Positions 1 through 7,641 of a stretch of DNA of 64,000 bases are shown here, one piece after another. Each line of letters starts with the position of its first letter. The stretch's first letter is position 1. Below the pieces are notes generated by a model. It was given only the letters and a program-made list of their open reading frames with translations. It was not told the DNA's origin and did not search any database. A program made the position numbers and the translations under genes. Source of the DNA: DASRQK01 sp964436635 (GTDB taxonomy: Bacteria; Bacteroidota; Bacteroidia; Sphingobacteriales; Sphingobacteriaceae); the NCBI GenBank assembly GCA_964436635.1, contig CAYTDM010000009.1:8888-72887 (forward strand), in the 5' to 3' direction.

Positions 1-116
1 TTGTGTACCAAATGGTCGATAACATGTTGCACAAATTTGGGTTAGATAAAAAAGGGATGGATATCGATGAATTATTGGTAGAACCCTACGAGCACAAAGA
101 AGTAAAAGAATATTAA
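1..116 (+). CDS. 3' end of an unidentified gene (partial)
   Basis: An open frame enters from the left edge and stops with TAA at 114-116, giving 37 residues. The tail is rich in charged residues and ends EVKEY. It is followed after 26 nt by a strong hairpin terminator, which fits a real gene end. The fragment is too short for me to assign a family. Confidence 0.6.
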   Translation, partial: VYQMVDNMLHKFGLDKKGMDIDELLVEPYEHKEVKEY

Positions 117-142
117 TAATTTTCTGCTTAAGTGTTTTGAAA

Positions 143-190
143 AGCACTACTTCAATTAGTTTTAACTAAAAGAAGTAGTGCTATTTTTTT
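143..190. terminator. Intrinsic terminator between convergent genes
   Basis: An 11-bp perfect stem (AGCACTACTTC at 143-153, GAAGTAGTGCT at 172-182) is followed by a T run to 190. The loop holds a second small dyad (TTAGTT/AACTAA). It ends the rightward partial gene and may also serve the leftward HAD gene ending at 229. Confidence 0.85.
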
Positions 191-228
191 GCTTTTGGCT
201 ATTTGTTTGCCTTTGACAATTTTTGCTT

Positions 229-906
229 TTAGCGAATTAAGATCGATAGAACGGTATCACCTGTAATTTCCGAATAGTCACGTATGTAGAAATCACATGG
301 TGGCAATTCTTCCCGCGTATGTGAAGTCAACACGCCCACGACTTTAGAGCCTGCATTTAATGCTGCAGTAATTCCAGAAAAGGAGTCTTCAAAAACCAGG
401 CATTTTTCCGGTGCAATTTCTAAATTTTTAGCCGATTTTAAATAAACTTCTGGATGTGGTTTGTGTTGGGTGACGTCTTCACTGGCTAACATGGACTTCA
501 TGTAAGTATGTAAAGAAAGTTTATCGGTGATGAGAGATAAATTTGCTCTGGGCGCGGAGGTCGCCACTCCACAGGAAAAACCGTTTTGAATAAGTTGTTT
601 TAGAAAGGGCAGATAACCCTCAATAGGGTTCACCTTTGACGCATAAATTTCTCTAAATAGCGCCTCTTTTTCGTCTTCTAATTGTTTTAATTCTTCCCCC
701 TCGATTTTCCTTCCAAAGAAATGAGACATGATGTAGCTGTTATGCTTGCCGTACATATGCGTCGCAAAATCACGTTTATCAAAGTCTAAACCATGTTGAA
801 TGAAAAAGGCAGCAAATGCTTCCGAATGATACGGATTCGTGTCTACAATCACACCGTCCATATCAAATATTACTGCATAATCTGTTGTTAAAAAATTATT
901 TTTCAA
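229..906 (-). CDS. HAD-superfamily phosphatase, beta-phosphoglucomutase-like
   Basis: Cytosolic HAD hydrolase, probably a sugar-phosphate phosphatase or phosphomutase; the substrate cannot be read from sequence. Motif I is FDMDGVIVDT near the N terminus. Motif II lies around the TSAPRAN segment, motif III is the lysine in HKPHPEVY, and motif IV is FEDSFSG. The alpha-helical cap sits between motifs I and II, as in subfamily IA enzymes. I chose a TTG start at 904-906 because a near-perfect Shine-Dalgarno (GGAGGA at 916-921 on the minus strand) lies 9-10 nt upstream of it. The longer frame begins with another TTG at 939 and would overlap the stop of the preceding gene. It is probably co-transcribed with the HMA-domain gene. 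Confidence 0.85.
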   Translation of the reverse strand: MKNNFLTTDYAVIFDMDGVIVDTNPYHSEAFAAFFIQHGLDFDKRDFATHMYGKHNSYIMSHFFGRKIEGEELKQLEDEKEALFREIYASKVNPIEGYLPFLKQLIQNGFSCGVATSAPRANLSLITDKLSLHTYMKSMLASEDVTQHKPHPEVYLKSAKNLEIAPEKCLVFEDSFSGITAALNAGSKVVGVLTSHTREELPPCDFYIRDYSEITGDTVLSILIR

Positions 907-925
907 CCTTTTTATTCCTCCAAAT

Positions 926-1141
926 CTATAATTTTTCAATGTTAAATCCTGCCTTTTCCACGGCTAACATCACGTCTTCCTGCGGTACGCTGCTTTCATG
1001 AATCGTTAAGATTTTATCTGCTGTTTCAGTGTTTACTTCCCAATTTCCTTCTCCTACAAGTAAATTTAGCGCCGGGCTGACAGCTCGTACGCATCCACTA
1101 CAATTAATGGTCGTTTTATAAGTTTGTTTCATTGTTGACAT
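926..1141 (-). CDS. Small heavy-metal-associated (HMA) domain protein
   Basis: A 71-residue protein of one HMA/CopZ-like ferredoxin-fold domain. The metal-binding loop is INCSGC with Cys14 and Cys17, the CxxC pair that binds Cu(I) or Zn in copper chaperones; the usual MxC is replaced by INC. No P-type ATPase or Csp/CsoR gene is nearby, so a dedicated copper-chaperone role is unproven. ATG start at 1141. A dyad TAATTG-N6-CAATTA (1161-1178) sits just upstream and could be an operator. The stop falls 20 nt before the HAD start, suggesting one transcript. Confidence 0.8.
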   Translation of the reverse strand: MSTMKQTYKTTINCSGCVRAVSPALNLLVGEGNWEVNTETADKILTIHESSVPQEDVMLAVEKAGFNIEKL

Positions 1142-1226
1142 ACTATTTTAAATCCTAAACTAATTGCGTAAACAATTAAATTTTACGCTAACCAGTAATA
1201 TACAAAAAAATAATCAATTATTCAAA

Positions 1227-1970
1227 TTATAGGGCTTTTTTATAACTGCGTTCTCCGAGTGCCCAAATTGTTTTTGCTGGTGATTTCAATTTTAAGTTTG
1301 CCTGAACAGCATATTTATTAATGTGTGCTACCACCTCCGCCACATCATCGGTAAATAATAATAAATCCATGTCTTCTGGACTGATTGTTTTTTCAGCTAA
1401 CATGCGTTCTATATGTTGCTGAATGTTTGTATGAAATTCTTTTCCCATGATGACGATTGGGAATTTCTCTATCTTTCCTGTTTGGATCAGGGTCAAAGTC
1501 TCAAAAAATTCATCCAAGGTGCCAAAGCCTCCAGGCAACACGATAAATGCAAAGGAATATTTGCGTAAAAGTTCTTTGCGCACAAAAAAATAATCCAAAT
1601 TCACAAAGCGATCTAAGTAGGGATTTTCTTTTTGCTCATGCGGCAAAACGATGTTACATCCTAAAGATAAAGCGCCCACATCTTTGGCTCCCCGATTGGC
1701 TGCCTCCATAATCCCAGGACCACCGCCGGTCATAATGGCAAAGCCTAATTCACCTATTCTTGCGGACACTTCTCGAGCTAATTTGTAATAGAGATGATCC
1801 TCATTAAAACGAGCAGAACCAAAAACAGTCACACAGGGACCTACGAAATGCAAGGCTCTTAAACCGTGCATGAATTGATGTAAGACGCCAAACACATATT
1901 TTAATTCCCTTAGTCTTGAACCAGGGCCCTCCATGAATTTCTTTTCTAAGCGATAAGTCCACTTTGCCAT
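1227..1970 (-). CDS. LOG family (TIGR00730) Rossmann-fold protein
   Basis: Lysine-decarboxylase-like LOG family protein. Characterised members release the free base from nucleoside 5'-monophosphates (cytokinin phosphoribohydrolase activity). The two signature motifs are clear: GGGPGIMEAANRGA, and PGGFGTLDEFFE in the position of PGGxGTxxE. The ATG at 1970 is preferred; the frame can be extended to a TTG at 1979, but that lacks support. It follows the ATP-cone/nuclease gene by about 10 nt, so the two are probably in one transcript. The cellular role in Bacteroidota is unknown. Confidence 0.88.
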   Translation of the reverse strand: MAKWTYRLEKKFMEGPGSRLRELKYVFGVLHQFMHGLRALHFVGPCVTVFGSARFNEDHLYYKLAREVSARIGELGFAIMTGGGPGIMEAANRGAKDVGALSLGCNIVLPHEQKENPYLDRFVNLDYFFVRKELLRKYSFAFIVLPGGFGTLDEFFETLTLIQTGKIEKFPIVIMGKEFHTNIQQHIERMLAEKTISPEDMDLLLFTDDVAEVVAHINKYAVQANLKLKSPAKTIWALGERSYKKAL

Positions 1971-1980
1971 TTTTATCAAT

Positions 1981-2811
1981 TTAATTTAATAATAAATTGT
2001 TCGCTTCTTCTATTAAACGCTTTACTTTCGAAGGACTAAAGCCCAGCGCCTTCATATGTTCGGGCTGATCCAATAAATCCTTAACCAAAATGCATTTCGA
2101 GCTTAATAATTTGTTCTTTTCAAACTTTGTTAAATTTGTCAAACAGGTGATCGGGTATAATCCAGTGTCATCGACAATGAATTTAATGCTGTTATTCTCT
2201 GGATAATCCCAGGATAATACCTGCAGCCCATAATACTTGCTGAAATTTTTTGCGTCCTGGGTAAGATAGACATTGGTTACTAACCAACCTTCCCGTACAT
2301 ACGCGGTTTTATTGAAATATTGAAATGTTTTGCCCTGCAAATCCTTAAATCTTGAAAGAATATACATGGGCGTAGTCACACTGATTTTCGTCTCGGTCGT
2401 GTTTCTAAACTTGCACTCAGCGATTAATAACGTGTCTTCTTTTAGTCCCAAAACATCGATTTCGTGATTCACTGCATAGCCGGCTAAGATTTCGCCGTTT
2501 AATACCTGATATCCGAGGTGTTCGAAAATTCTTCCAGCCCATTTTTCAAAGTAGAATCCATCAGGCCCTAAGTCCTTTATAGCACGTTTTAAACTGTACC
2601 GAGCTGCGAATGCATTTGATTTCTTACGCAAAAAATTAAATGCCAGTTTATATAAGTCTTTGGTATGCATACCATCGTATAATTTTGGCTGAATTTTTTG
2701 AATAATTTCGGATACTTCATGGCTTGATGCACCGGATTTAGATAATGAAAAAATTAACTTTTCTAAATCAAATTCTTCTAAATCTCCTGAATATTTTCTA
2801 ATCTTAATCAT
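1981..2811 (-). CDS. ATP-cone domain fused to a PD-(D/E)XK (Mrr-like) nuclease domain
   Basis: 276 residues. The N-terminal 85 or so (beginning IKIRKYSGDLEEFDLEKL) look like an ATP-cone, the nucleotide-sensing module of ribonucleotide reductases and NrdR. Residues of about 90-175 resemble a Mrr/restriction-endonuclease fold: a helix (FEKWAGRIFEHLGYQV), then HEIDVLG and IAECKF supplying the D...ExK catalytic signature. The C-terminal 50 residues (LGFSPSKVKRLIEEAN) look like a small helical, HhH-like region. Catalytic residues appear intact. No methylase or specificity subunit is adjacent, so this is not an obvious restriction system. A nucleotide-responsive DNA-cleaving enzyme is inference. 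Confidence 0.75.
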   Translation of the reverse strand: MIKIRKYSGDLEEFDLEKLIFSLSKSGASSHEVSEIIQKIQPKLYDGMHTKDLYKLAFNFLRKKSNAFAARYSLKRAIKDLGPDGFYFEKWAGRIFEHLGYQVLNGEILAGYAVNHEIDVLGLKEDTLLIAECKFRNTTETKISVTTPMYILSRFKDLQGKTFQYFNKTAYVREGWLVTNVYLTQDAKNFSKYYGLQVLSWDYPENNSIKFIVDDTGLYPITCLTNLTKFEKNKLLSSKCILVKDLLDQPEHMKALGFSPSKVKRLIEEANNLLLN

Positions 2812-2864
2812 TTACTGCCCTGAGAATTAATTACTGGTTATCACATTATGGAGTGCCTAAAACG

Positions 2865-4634
2865 CTATAAGATTCGTGCGATTGGATACCGCATATAGGT
2901 TTTTTCTACATATTTAGATTGGTTGTGTACCCATGTAAGTTGTGCTTGGGCATTGTTCTTCAATTGTTCGTCTTTTAGTTTTGCGGCTTCTAACGCGGCT
3001 TTCAACGCTGGGTTTTCCCTTAACATTTGCGCAGCCTCATCTTCAAAAATATACGCTGAAAAATGTTCTTTTTTGCTAAGCACCGAATCAAAGAAATTCC
3101 AATTAAAGAAGGAATCGGGCGCTTGTGGCTCCAAGGTTTCGATGATGTAGCGATTCGCAGCTTGATTCATATGAATAAGATAATCTCCTTGGTAGAACTG
3201 GATAGTTTGCATTTCCTTTCGTACTTGTACTTGGCTATGGTTGTAGTGTCCTTCGTATGGAGCACGCGCAGTTTGATAGTCAGTAATGTAATACATTTCA
3301 ACCTGCAGGGTCGTGTCGGATGCTAAGCGCTCCATTTCCACTCCATTTAGCTTTAATAAGTCAATGACCGCAGACCAAGCTTGAGGGATGAGGTAAGCCG
3401 CTGGTTTATCCACGCTTTGACTCGTTTGATAACGATTGTAAAACTTGATTTCTTTTTTAAATGGCTGATTTCGATCATAGAACAAACGAGGCGCTCCACT
3501 TACTTCGCTCGGTTTCGTGCCCGATTCATAACCTAAAAAATCAATTATATCATATTTATTCGTGTCCAAGGAATAATTTAAGGCAAAGGTTTTTTGTGTT
3601 TTAACCGATTCAATGGCTACCTTTTTTGCCTGGATCAACTCCTTGGCAAGGGTACTGTTGGACTCTATGAAATGCGTTAATAAGGCATAGGTAGACTTGA
3701 CACGGTCCACATAAGGTTTTAACATATGCGTTTCTGGCATATAACCAATGGTGTGATGCATGGCCGTGTAGCCAGTAGAATACCGTGGTCCATCTAAAAA
3801 GGATACAATGCCAGATTCAGGCGTCCTTCCACGAAAACTTACATAGGGAATCATGGGATATTCACTTTTTTCCATTTTTGCATACAATTCCTGCGTTAAT
3901 CGCTTCGCAATAGGAGATAGGGCAGGTGTTAACTTATCATTTTGTGTTTCTATCAAGGTCATCACATATTGATAATCCGCCCCATTACTGGTGTGTGTGT
4001 CCATAAAAACTGTCGGTTTCCAAGTGTGAAATATTTCTTGAAAACTGCGTGAATTTCTCGTGTCTGTTTTCACAAAATCTCGATTTAAATCAAAATTCCG
4101 AGCATTTCCACGGAAACCATAGGCGGCTGGACCTTCCTGATTCGCGCGAGATTGGCCACGTTGATGCATACCTCCAATATTATATACCGGTAGAATGCAG
4201 ATAATCGTGTTGTCTGGAAGTGTATTCGATGTTAATAAGTTCCTCGCCAGCATCATGGAAGCATCGATGCCTTCGGGTTCTCCCGGATGAATGCCATTAT
4301 TAATCAATAGGACCAACTGATTTTGTGCATGAGCTACTGCTGGATCGAATGTTTTATTTTTAGACAGCACCAATAGATGCAGGGGCTTTCCAAAATCCGT
4401 TTCGCCATACGTGAATAATTTACAAGTCTCAAATTGATCGTCCAATGCTTGATAGAACGCAATGACCTCCTCGTAGGTCGCTGTCGTGTTTGAATCCAGT
4501 TCAAAACTGATTTTCATACTCGAAGCAGATTGATTTTTTTGAGAATAGGTCATTTGTATAAAGAAAAGGTTGGTTATTATTAAGAATGCAGTTCTAATAT
4601 TTTTGCGAAGCATACGGAAATTCATAAATGTCAT
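2865..4634 (-). CDS. Secreted M14-family zinc carboxypeptidase-like protein
   Basis: About 590 residues with an N-terminal signal peptide (hydrophobic stretch ending near MTYSQKNQ), so exported. The M14 catalytic core occupies roughly residues 40-330: the zinc motif is GIHPGEPEG (HxxE), the second zinc His lies in MDTHTSNG, and the likely general-base Glu is in YMPETHMLKPY. The rest is a C-terminal accessory region I cannot name. The upstream TTG at 4649 is rejected because it lies inside a TATATTTG -7 box (4647-4654). ATGs at 4634 and 4625 are both possible. Likely role is peptide or peptidoglycan-fragment trimming outside the cytoplasm. Confidence 0.82.
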   Translation of the reverse strand: MTFMNFRMLRKNIRTAFLIITNLFFIQMTYSQKNQSASSMKISFELDSNTTATYEEVIAFYQALDDQFETCKLFTYGETDFGKPLHLLVLSKNKTFDPAVAHAQNQLVLLINNGIHPGEPEGIDASMMLARNLLTSNTLPDNTIICILPVYNIGGMHQRGQSRANQEGPAAYGFRGNARNFDLNRDFVKTDTRNSRSFQEIFHTWKPTVFMDTHTSNGADYQYVMTLIETQNDKLTPALSPIAKRLTQELYAKMEKSEYPMIPYVSFRGRTPESGIVSFLDGPRYSTGYTAMHHTIGYMPETHMLKPYVDRVKSTYALLTHFIESNSTLAKELIQAKKVAIESVKTQKTFALNYSLDTNKYDIIDFLGYESGTKPSEVSGAPRLFYDRNQPFKKEIKFYNRYQTSQSVDKPAAYLIPQAWSAVIDLLKLNGVEMERLASDTTLQVEMYYITDYQTARAPYEGHYNHSQVQVRKEMQTIQFYQGDYLIHMNQAANRYIIETLEPQAPDSFFNWNFFDSVLSKKEHFSAYIFEDEAAQMLRENPALKAALEAAKLKDEQLKNNAQAQLTWVHNQSKYVEKTYMRYPIARIL

Positions 4635-4646
4635 CTTTGGAAAATC

Positions 4647-4654
4647 CAAATATA
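4647..4654 (-). promoter_or_regulatory. -7 box upstream of the M14 peptidase gene
   Basis: Read on the minus strand this is TATATTTG, a perfect match to the Bacteroidota TAnnTTTG element, placed 13 nt before the ATG at 4634. No good -33 TTTG is seen at the usual 19-20 nt spacing. Confidence 0.5.
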
Positions 4655-4843
4655 ATTAAATTTCAATGGATTGCTGATTCTGTAACGTTATTTTAAAATG
4701 AATTCAATCATTTCGTCATTTTGTTATCAAAAATATATGTAAATTACTCAAAATTTATGAAAATGATTAAAAAAATTTAAATATGTTATGAATAATAAAA
4801 AATTATTCTTTCTTTTGTAATTATATTTTAAATAAATAATTCT

Positions 4844-6508
4844 ATGTGTGGAATAATTGGAGTATTTAATGTGCAGGGACGAAGTGAAGCATTGCGTCCT
4901 ACTGTATTGAGCATGTCAAAAAAAGTAAGGCACCGTGGACCAGATTGGTCTGGTATTTATTGTGGCCAAAACTCATTGTTAGCCCATGAGCGTTTAGCGA
5001 TTGTAGACCCTAAATCTGGGCAGCAACCGATCTTTGATAAGGATCAAACCATCGTGTTATCTATGAATGGTGAAATTTACAATCACCGCTCATTAAGAAA
5101 TCTAACTCCAAATTTCGAATTTCAAACTGAATTAGATAGCGAAATAATTTTAGCCTTATATAAAAAGGAGGGAGCTCAGTTTTTAGATCGTCTTAATGGA
5201 ATTTTTGCCTTTGCTTTATACGATATCGAGCAAGATTGTTATTTAATCGCGCGGGATCATATCGGGATTATCCCCTTGTATATGGGGTGGGATTCGGAAG
5301 GGGCACTGTATGTAGCGTCTGAATTAAAAGCATTGGAAGGCATTTGTGAACGGATAGAAACGTTTCCTCCAGGACATTATTTGTATAGTAAAGAAGGCAT
5401 GGAGCTCCAAGCTTGGTATCAACCAGATTGGAAGAGCTATGAATCAGTTAAAGACGTGGTTTCTGATATAGATCGCCTAAGAGAAGGGTTGGAAACTGCA
5501 GTACACAGACAGTTAATGTCGGATGTGCCTTATGGAGTATTGTTATCTGGGGGCTTGGATTCTTCTGTGATAGCTGCGATTACAAAACGTTTTGCTTCAA
5601 AAAGAATCGAGTCGGACGATCAAGATCAGGCCTGGTACCCTCAATTACATTCTTTTGCTGTAGGCCTTAAAGGTTCTCCAGATTTGGATGCTGCAAGAAA
5701 GGCCGCTGCACATATTGGAACGATTCATCACGAGGTGAATTTCACCATTCAAGAAGGATTGGATGCCATTCGGGATGTTATTTATCATCTTGAAACGTAC
5801 GATGTGACCACTGTGCGTGCTTCTACGCCTATGTATTTGCTTGCTCGGGTGATCAAATCTATGGGGATTAAAATGGTGCTTTCGGGAGAGGGTTCGGATG
5901 AGCTGTTTGGAGGGTATTTGTATTTTCATAAGGCGCCAAACGCTAAAGAATTCCATGAAGAAACAGTTCGCAAATTAGACAAACTTCATTTGTACGATTG
6001 CCTGCGAGCAAATAAGTCTTTAGCGGCATGGGGAGTAGAAGGGAGAGTGCCATTTCTCGATAAGGAATTTATGGACATTGCGATGCGCATCAACCCTGAA
6101 GATAAAATGATCAAAGACGGCAAGATGGAGAAGTGGATCGTTCGAAAAGCTTTCGAATCGTATTTACCGGCTGAAATCGCTTGGAGACAAAAGGAACAAT
6201 TTTCGGATGGGGTTGGGTACAGCTGGATCGATACTTTGAAAGCACAAGCTGAAGAGAAAGTGTCCGATAAAGATTTTGCGCGAGCTGCAGAACGCTTCCC
6301 ATTCAATACGCCGAAAAATAAAGAGGAATATTTATATAGGACGATTTTTGAAGAGCATTTTCCGTCAGAAACAGCTGCAAAGACGGTTCCTTCAGTGAAA
6401 TCGGTCGCTTGCAGTACGCCAGAAGCTTTGGCTTGGGATGCGGCTTTTCAAAACATGAACGACCCTTCAGGTAGGGCTGTCTCATCCGTGCATTTAGAAG
6501 CTTATTAA
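4844..6508 (+). CDS. asnB: Asparagine synthetase B (glutamine-hydrolysing)
   Basis: Converts aspartate, glutamine and ATP to asparagine in the cytosol. MCGIIGVF at the N terminus exposes Cys2, the Ntn glutaminase nucleophile; RHRGPD and NGEIYNH are glutaminase-site motifs. The synthetase domain carries the pyrophosphate-loop SGGLDSS near residues 235-241 and the SGEGSDELFGGY motif. The 554-residue length equals that of the Escherichia coli class B enzyme. It is monocistronic and divergent from the M14 peptidase across 209 nt of AT-rich DNA. A convergent hairpin ends it against accD. Confidence 0.96.
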   Translation: MCGIIGVFNVQGRSEALRPTVLSMSKKVRHRGPDWSGIYCGQNSLLAHERLAIVDPKSGQQPIFDKDQTIVLSMNGEIYNHRSLRNLTPNFEFQTELDSEIILALYKKEGAQFLDRLNGIFAFALYDIEQDCYLIARDHIGIIPLYMGWDSEGALYVASELKALEGICERIETFPPGHYLYSKEGMELQAWYQPDWKSYESVKDVVSDIDRLREGLETAVHRQLMSDVPYGVLLSGGLDSSVIAAITKRFASKRIESDDQDQAWYPQLHSFAVGLKGSPDLDAARKAAAHIGTIHHEVNFTIQEGLDAIRDVIYHLETYDVTTVRASTPMYLLARVIKSMGIKMVLSGEGSDELFGGYLYFHKAPNAKEFHEETVRKLDKLHLYDCLRANKSLAAWGVEGRVPFLDKEFMDIAMRINPEDKMIKDGKMEKWIVRKAFESYLPAEIAWRQKEQFSDGVGYSWIDTLKAQAEEKVSDKDFARAAERFPFNTPKNKEEYLYRTIFEEHFPSETAAKTVPSVKSVACSTPEALAWDAAFQNMNDPSGRAVSSVHLEAY

Positions 6509-6522
6509 TGTGTAAAAAGTGT

Positions 6523-6550
6523 GCAGATACCCTTATGAAGGGTTATCTGC
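6523..6550. terminator. Convergent hairpin between asnB and accD
   Basis: GCAGATACCCTT (6523-6534) pairs with AAGGGTTATCTGC (6538-6550) with one bulged base and a 3-nt loop. The accD stop codon (6533-6535) lies inside the stem. No long T run follows on either strand, so efficiency is uncertain. Confidence 0.6.
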
Positions 6551-7387
6551 CACTAATTTTAAGAAGGTAGAAATCTTAGATTTTAGTTTTCTTCTGTCTA
6601 CGATGAAATCTAAAAATCCGTGTTCCAATAAGAATTCAGAGGTTTGGAATCCCTTTGGTAAATCTTTTTTAATCGTTTCTTTAATTACACGCGGTCCCGC
6701 AAAACCAATTAATGCGCCAGGCTCTGCAATATTAATATCTCCCAACATTGCGTAAGAAGCCGTAACTCCTCCAGTGGTAGGATCGGTTAATAAACAAATG
6801 TATGGCAACTGTGCTTTGCTTAATAAGGCTAATTTCGCAGAGGTTTTGGCCATTTGCATTAATGAAAAGGCTGCTTCCATCATTCTGGCACCGCCAGACT
6901 TTGAAATCAACATAAATGGAAGCTTGTGCGCGATGCAATAATCGATGGATCTGGCAATTTTTTCCCCCACCACGGATCCCATAGATCCTCCGATGAATGT
7001 GAAATCCATACACGCAATCACTAATTCTTGTCCATCTACTTTACCGTGTGCACAACGAATCGCGTCTTTAAGCCCTGTCTTTTCGTAACTCTCTTCAAGT
7101 CGTTCAGTATATTTTTTTGTGTCCGCAAAATTTAACGGATCGCCTGATGTGAGGTTTGGGAAAAGCTCTGTAAATTGATTTTCATCAAATAGAATTGAAA
7201 AATAGGCGGCAGAGCCAATTCGCAAATGGTAGCTGCAATAATGGCAAACATATTTGTTTTCATTTTGCTCTACATTTAGAAGCGGTTTTTTACAAGAAGG
7301 ACATTTATTCCATAGTCCGTCTGGTGCTTCTTTCTTGTTCGCTGTTGCCGTATTGATTCCGGCTTTATCTCTTTTGAACCAACTCAT
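6533..7387 (-). CDS. accD: Acetyl-CoA carboxylase carboxyltransferase subunit beta
   Basis: Beta half of the carboxyltransferase that makes malonyl-CoA for fatty acid synthesis; partner AccA is encoded at 41.6-42.5 kb. The four-Cys zinc ribbon is at residues 29, 32, 48 and 51 (CPSC...CHYC), followed by a crotonase-fold core with SGGARMMEA and the GGVTASYAMLGDI segment that builds the acyl-CoA oxyanion hole. Length of 284 is typical. ATG start at 7387 is clear. It stands alone, with its stop inside the hairpin shared with asnB. Confidence 0.96.
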   Translation of the reverse strand: MSWFKRDKAGINTATANKKEAPDGLWNKCPSCKKPLLNVEQNENKYVCHYCSYHLRIGSAAYFSILFDENQFTELFPNLTSGDPLNFADTKKYTERLEESYEKTGLKDAIRCAHGKVDGQELVIACMDFTFIGGSMGSVVGEKIARSIDYCIAHKLPFMLISKSGGARMMEAAFSLMQMAKTSAKLALLSKAQLPYICLLTDPTTGGVTASYAMLGDINIAEPGALIGFAGPRVIKETIKKDLPKGFQTSEFLLEHGFLDFIVDRRKLKSKISTFLKLVADNPS

Positions 7388-7593
7388 GGAATTTTCTAAA
7401 TCAAATAAGTCTGCAAATAAACAAAAAAATTAGATAAAAATGGATTAATACCTAAAATTGATTTCTTTGCTAAATCAGATTAGCAGATTAGGGTTAACGG
7501 TGAATTCACAGAAATTTGGTGCTAAAATCTAAAAATGTTTGATAAAAATTAGTTTATTTTGAATATTTGACTAAAAAAATCTAAAAATTCTCC

Positions 7594-7621
7594 TTGTTTT
7601 TAATATAATTCTATATTTTTG
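7594..7621 (+). promoter_or_regulatory. Candidate promoter of glnN
   Basis: TTG at 7594-7596 and TATATTTTTG at 7612-7621 resemble the Bacteroidota -33 and -7 elements, although the 15-nt spacing is shorter than the usual 19-20. The GTG that could serve as an early start at 7621 is directly at the end of this box, so the ATG at 7642 is preferred. Confidence 0.4.
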
Positions 7622-7641
7622 TGTCAAATAAAAATAAAAAT

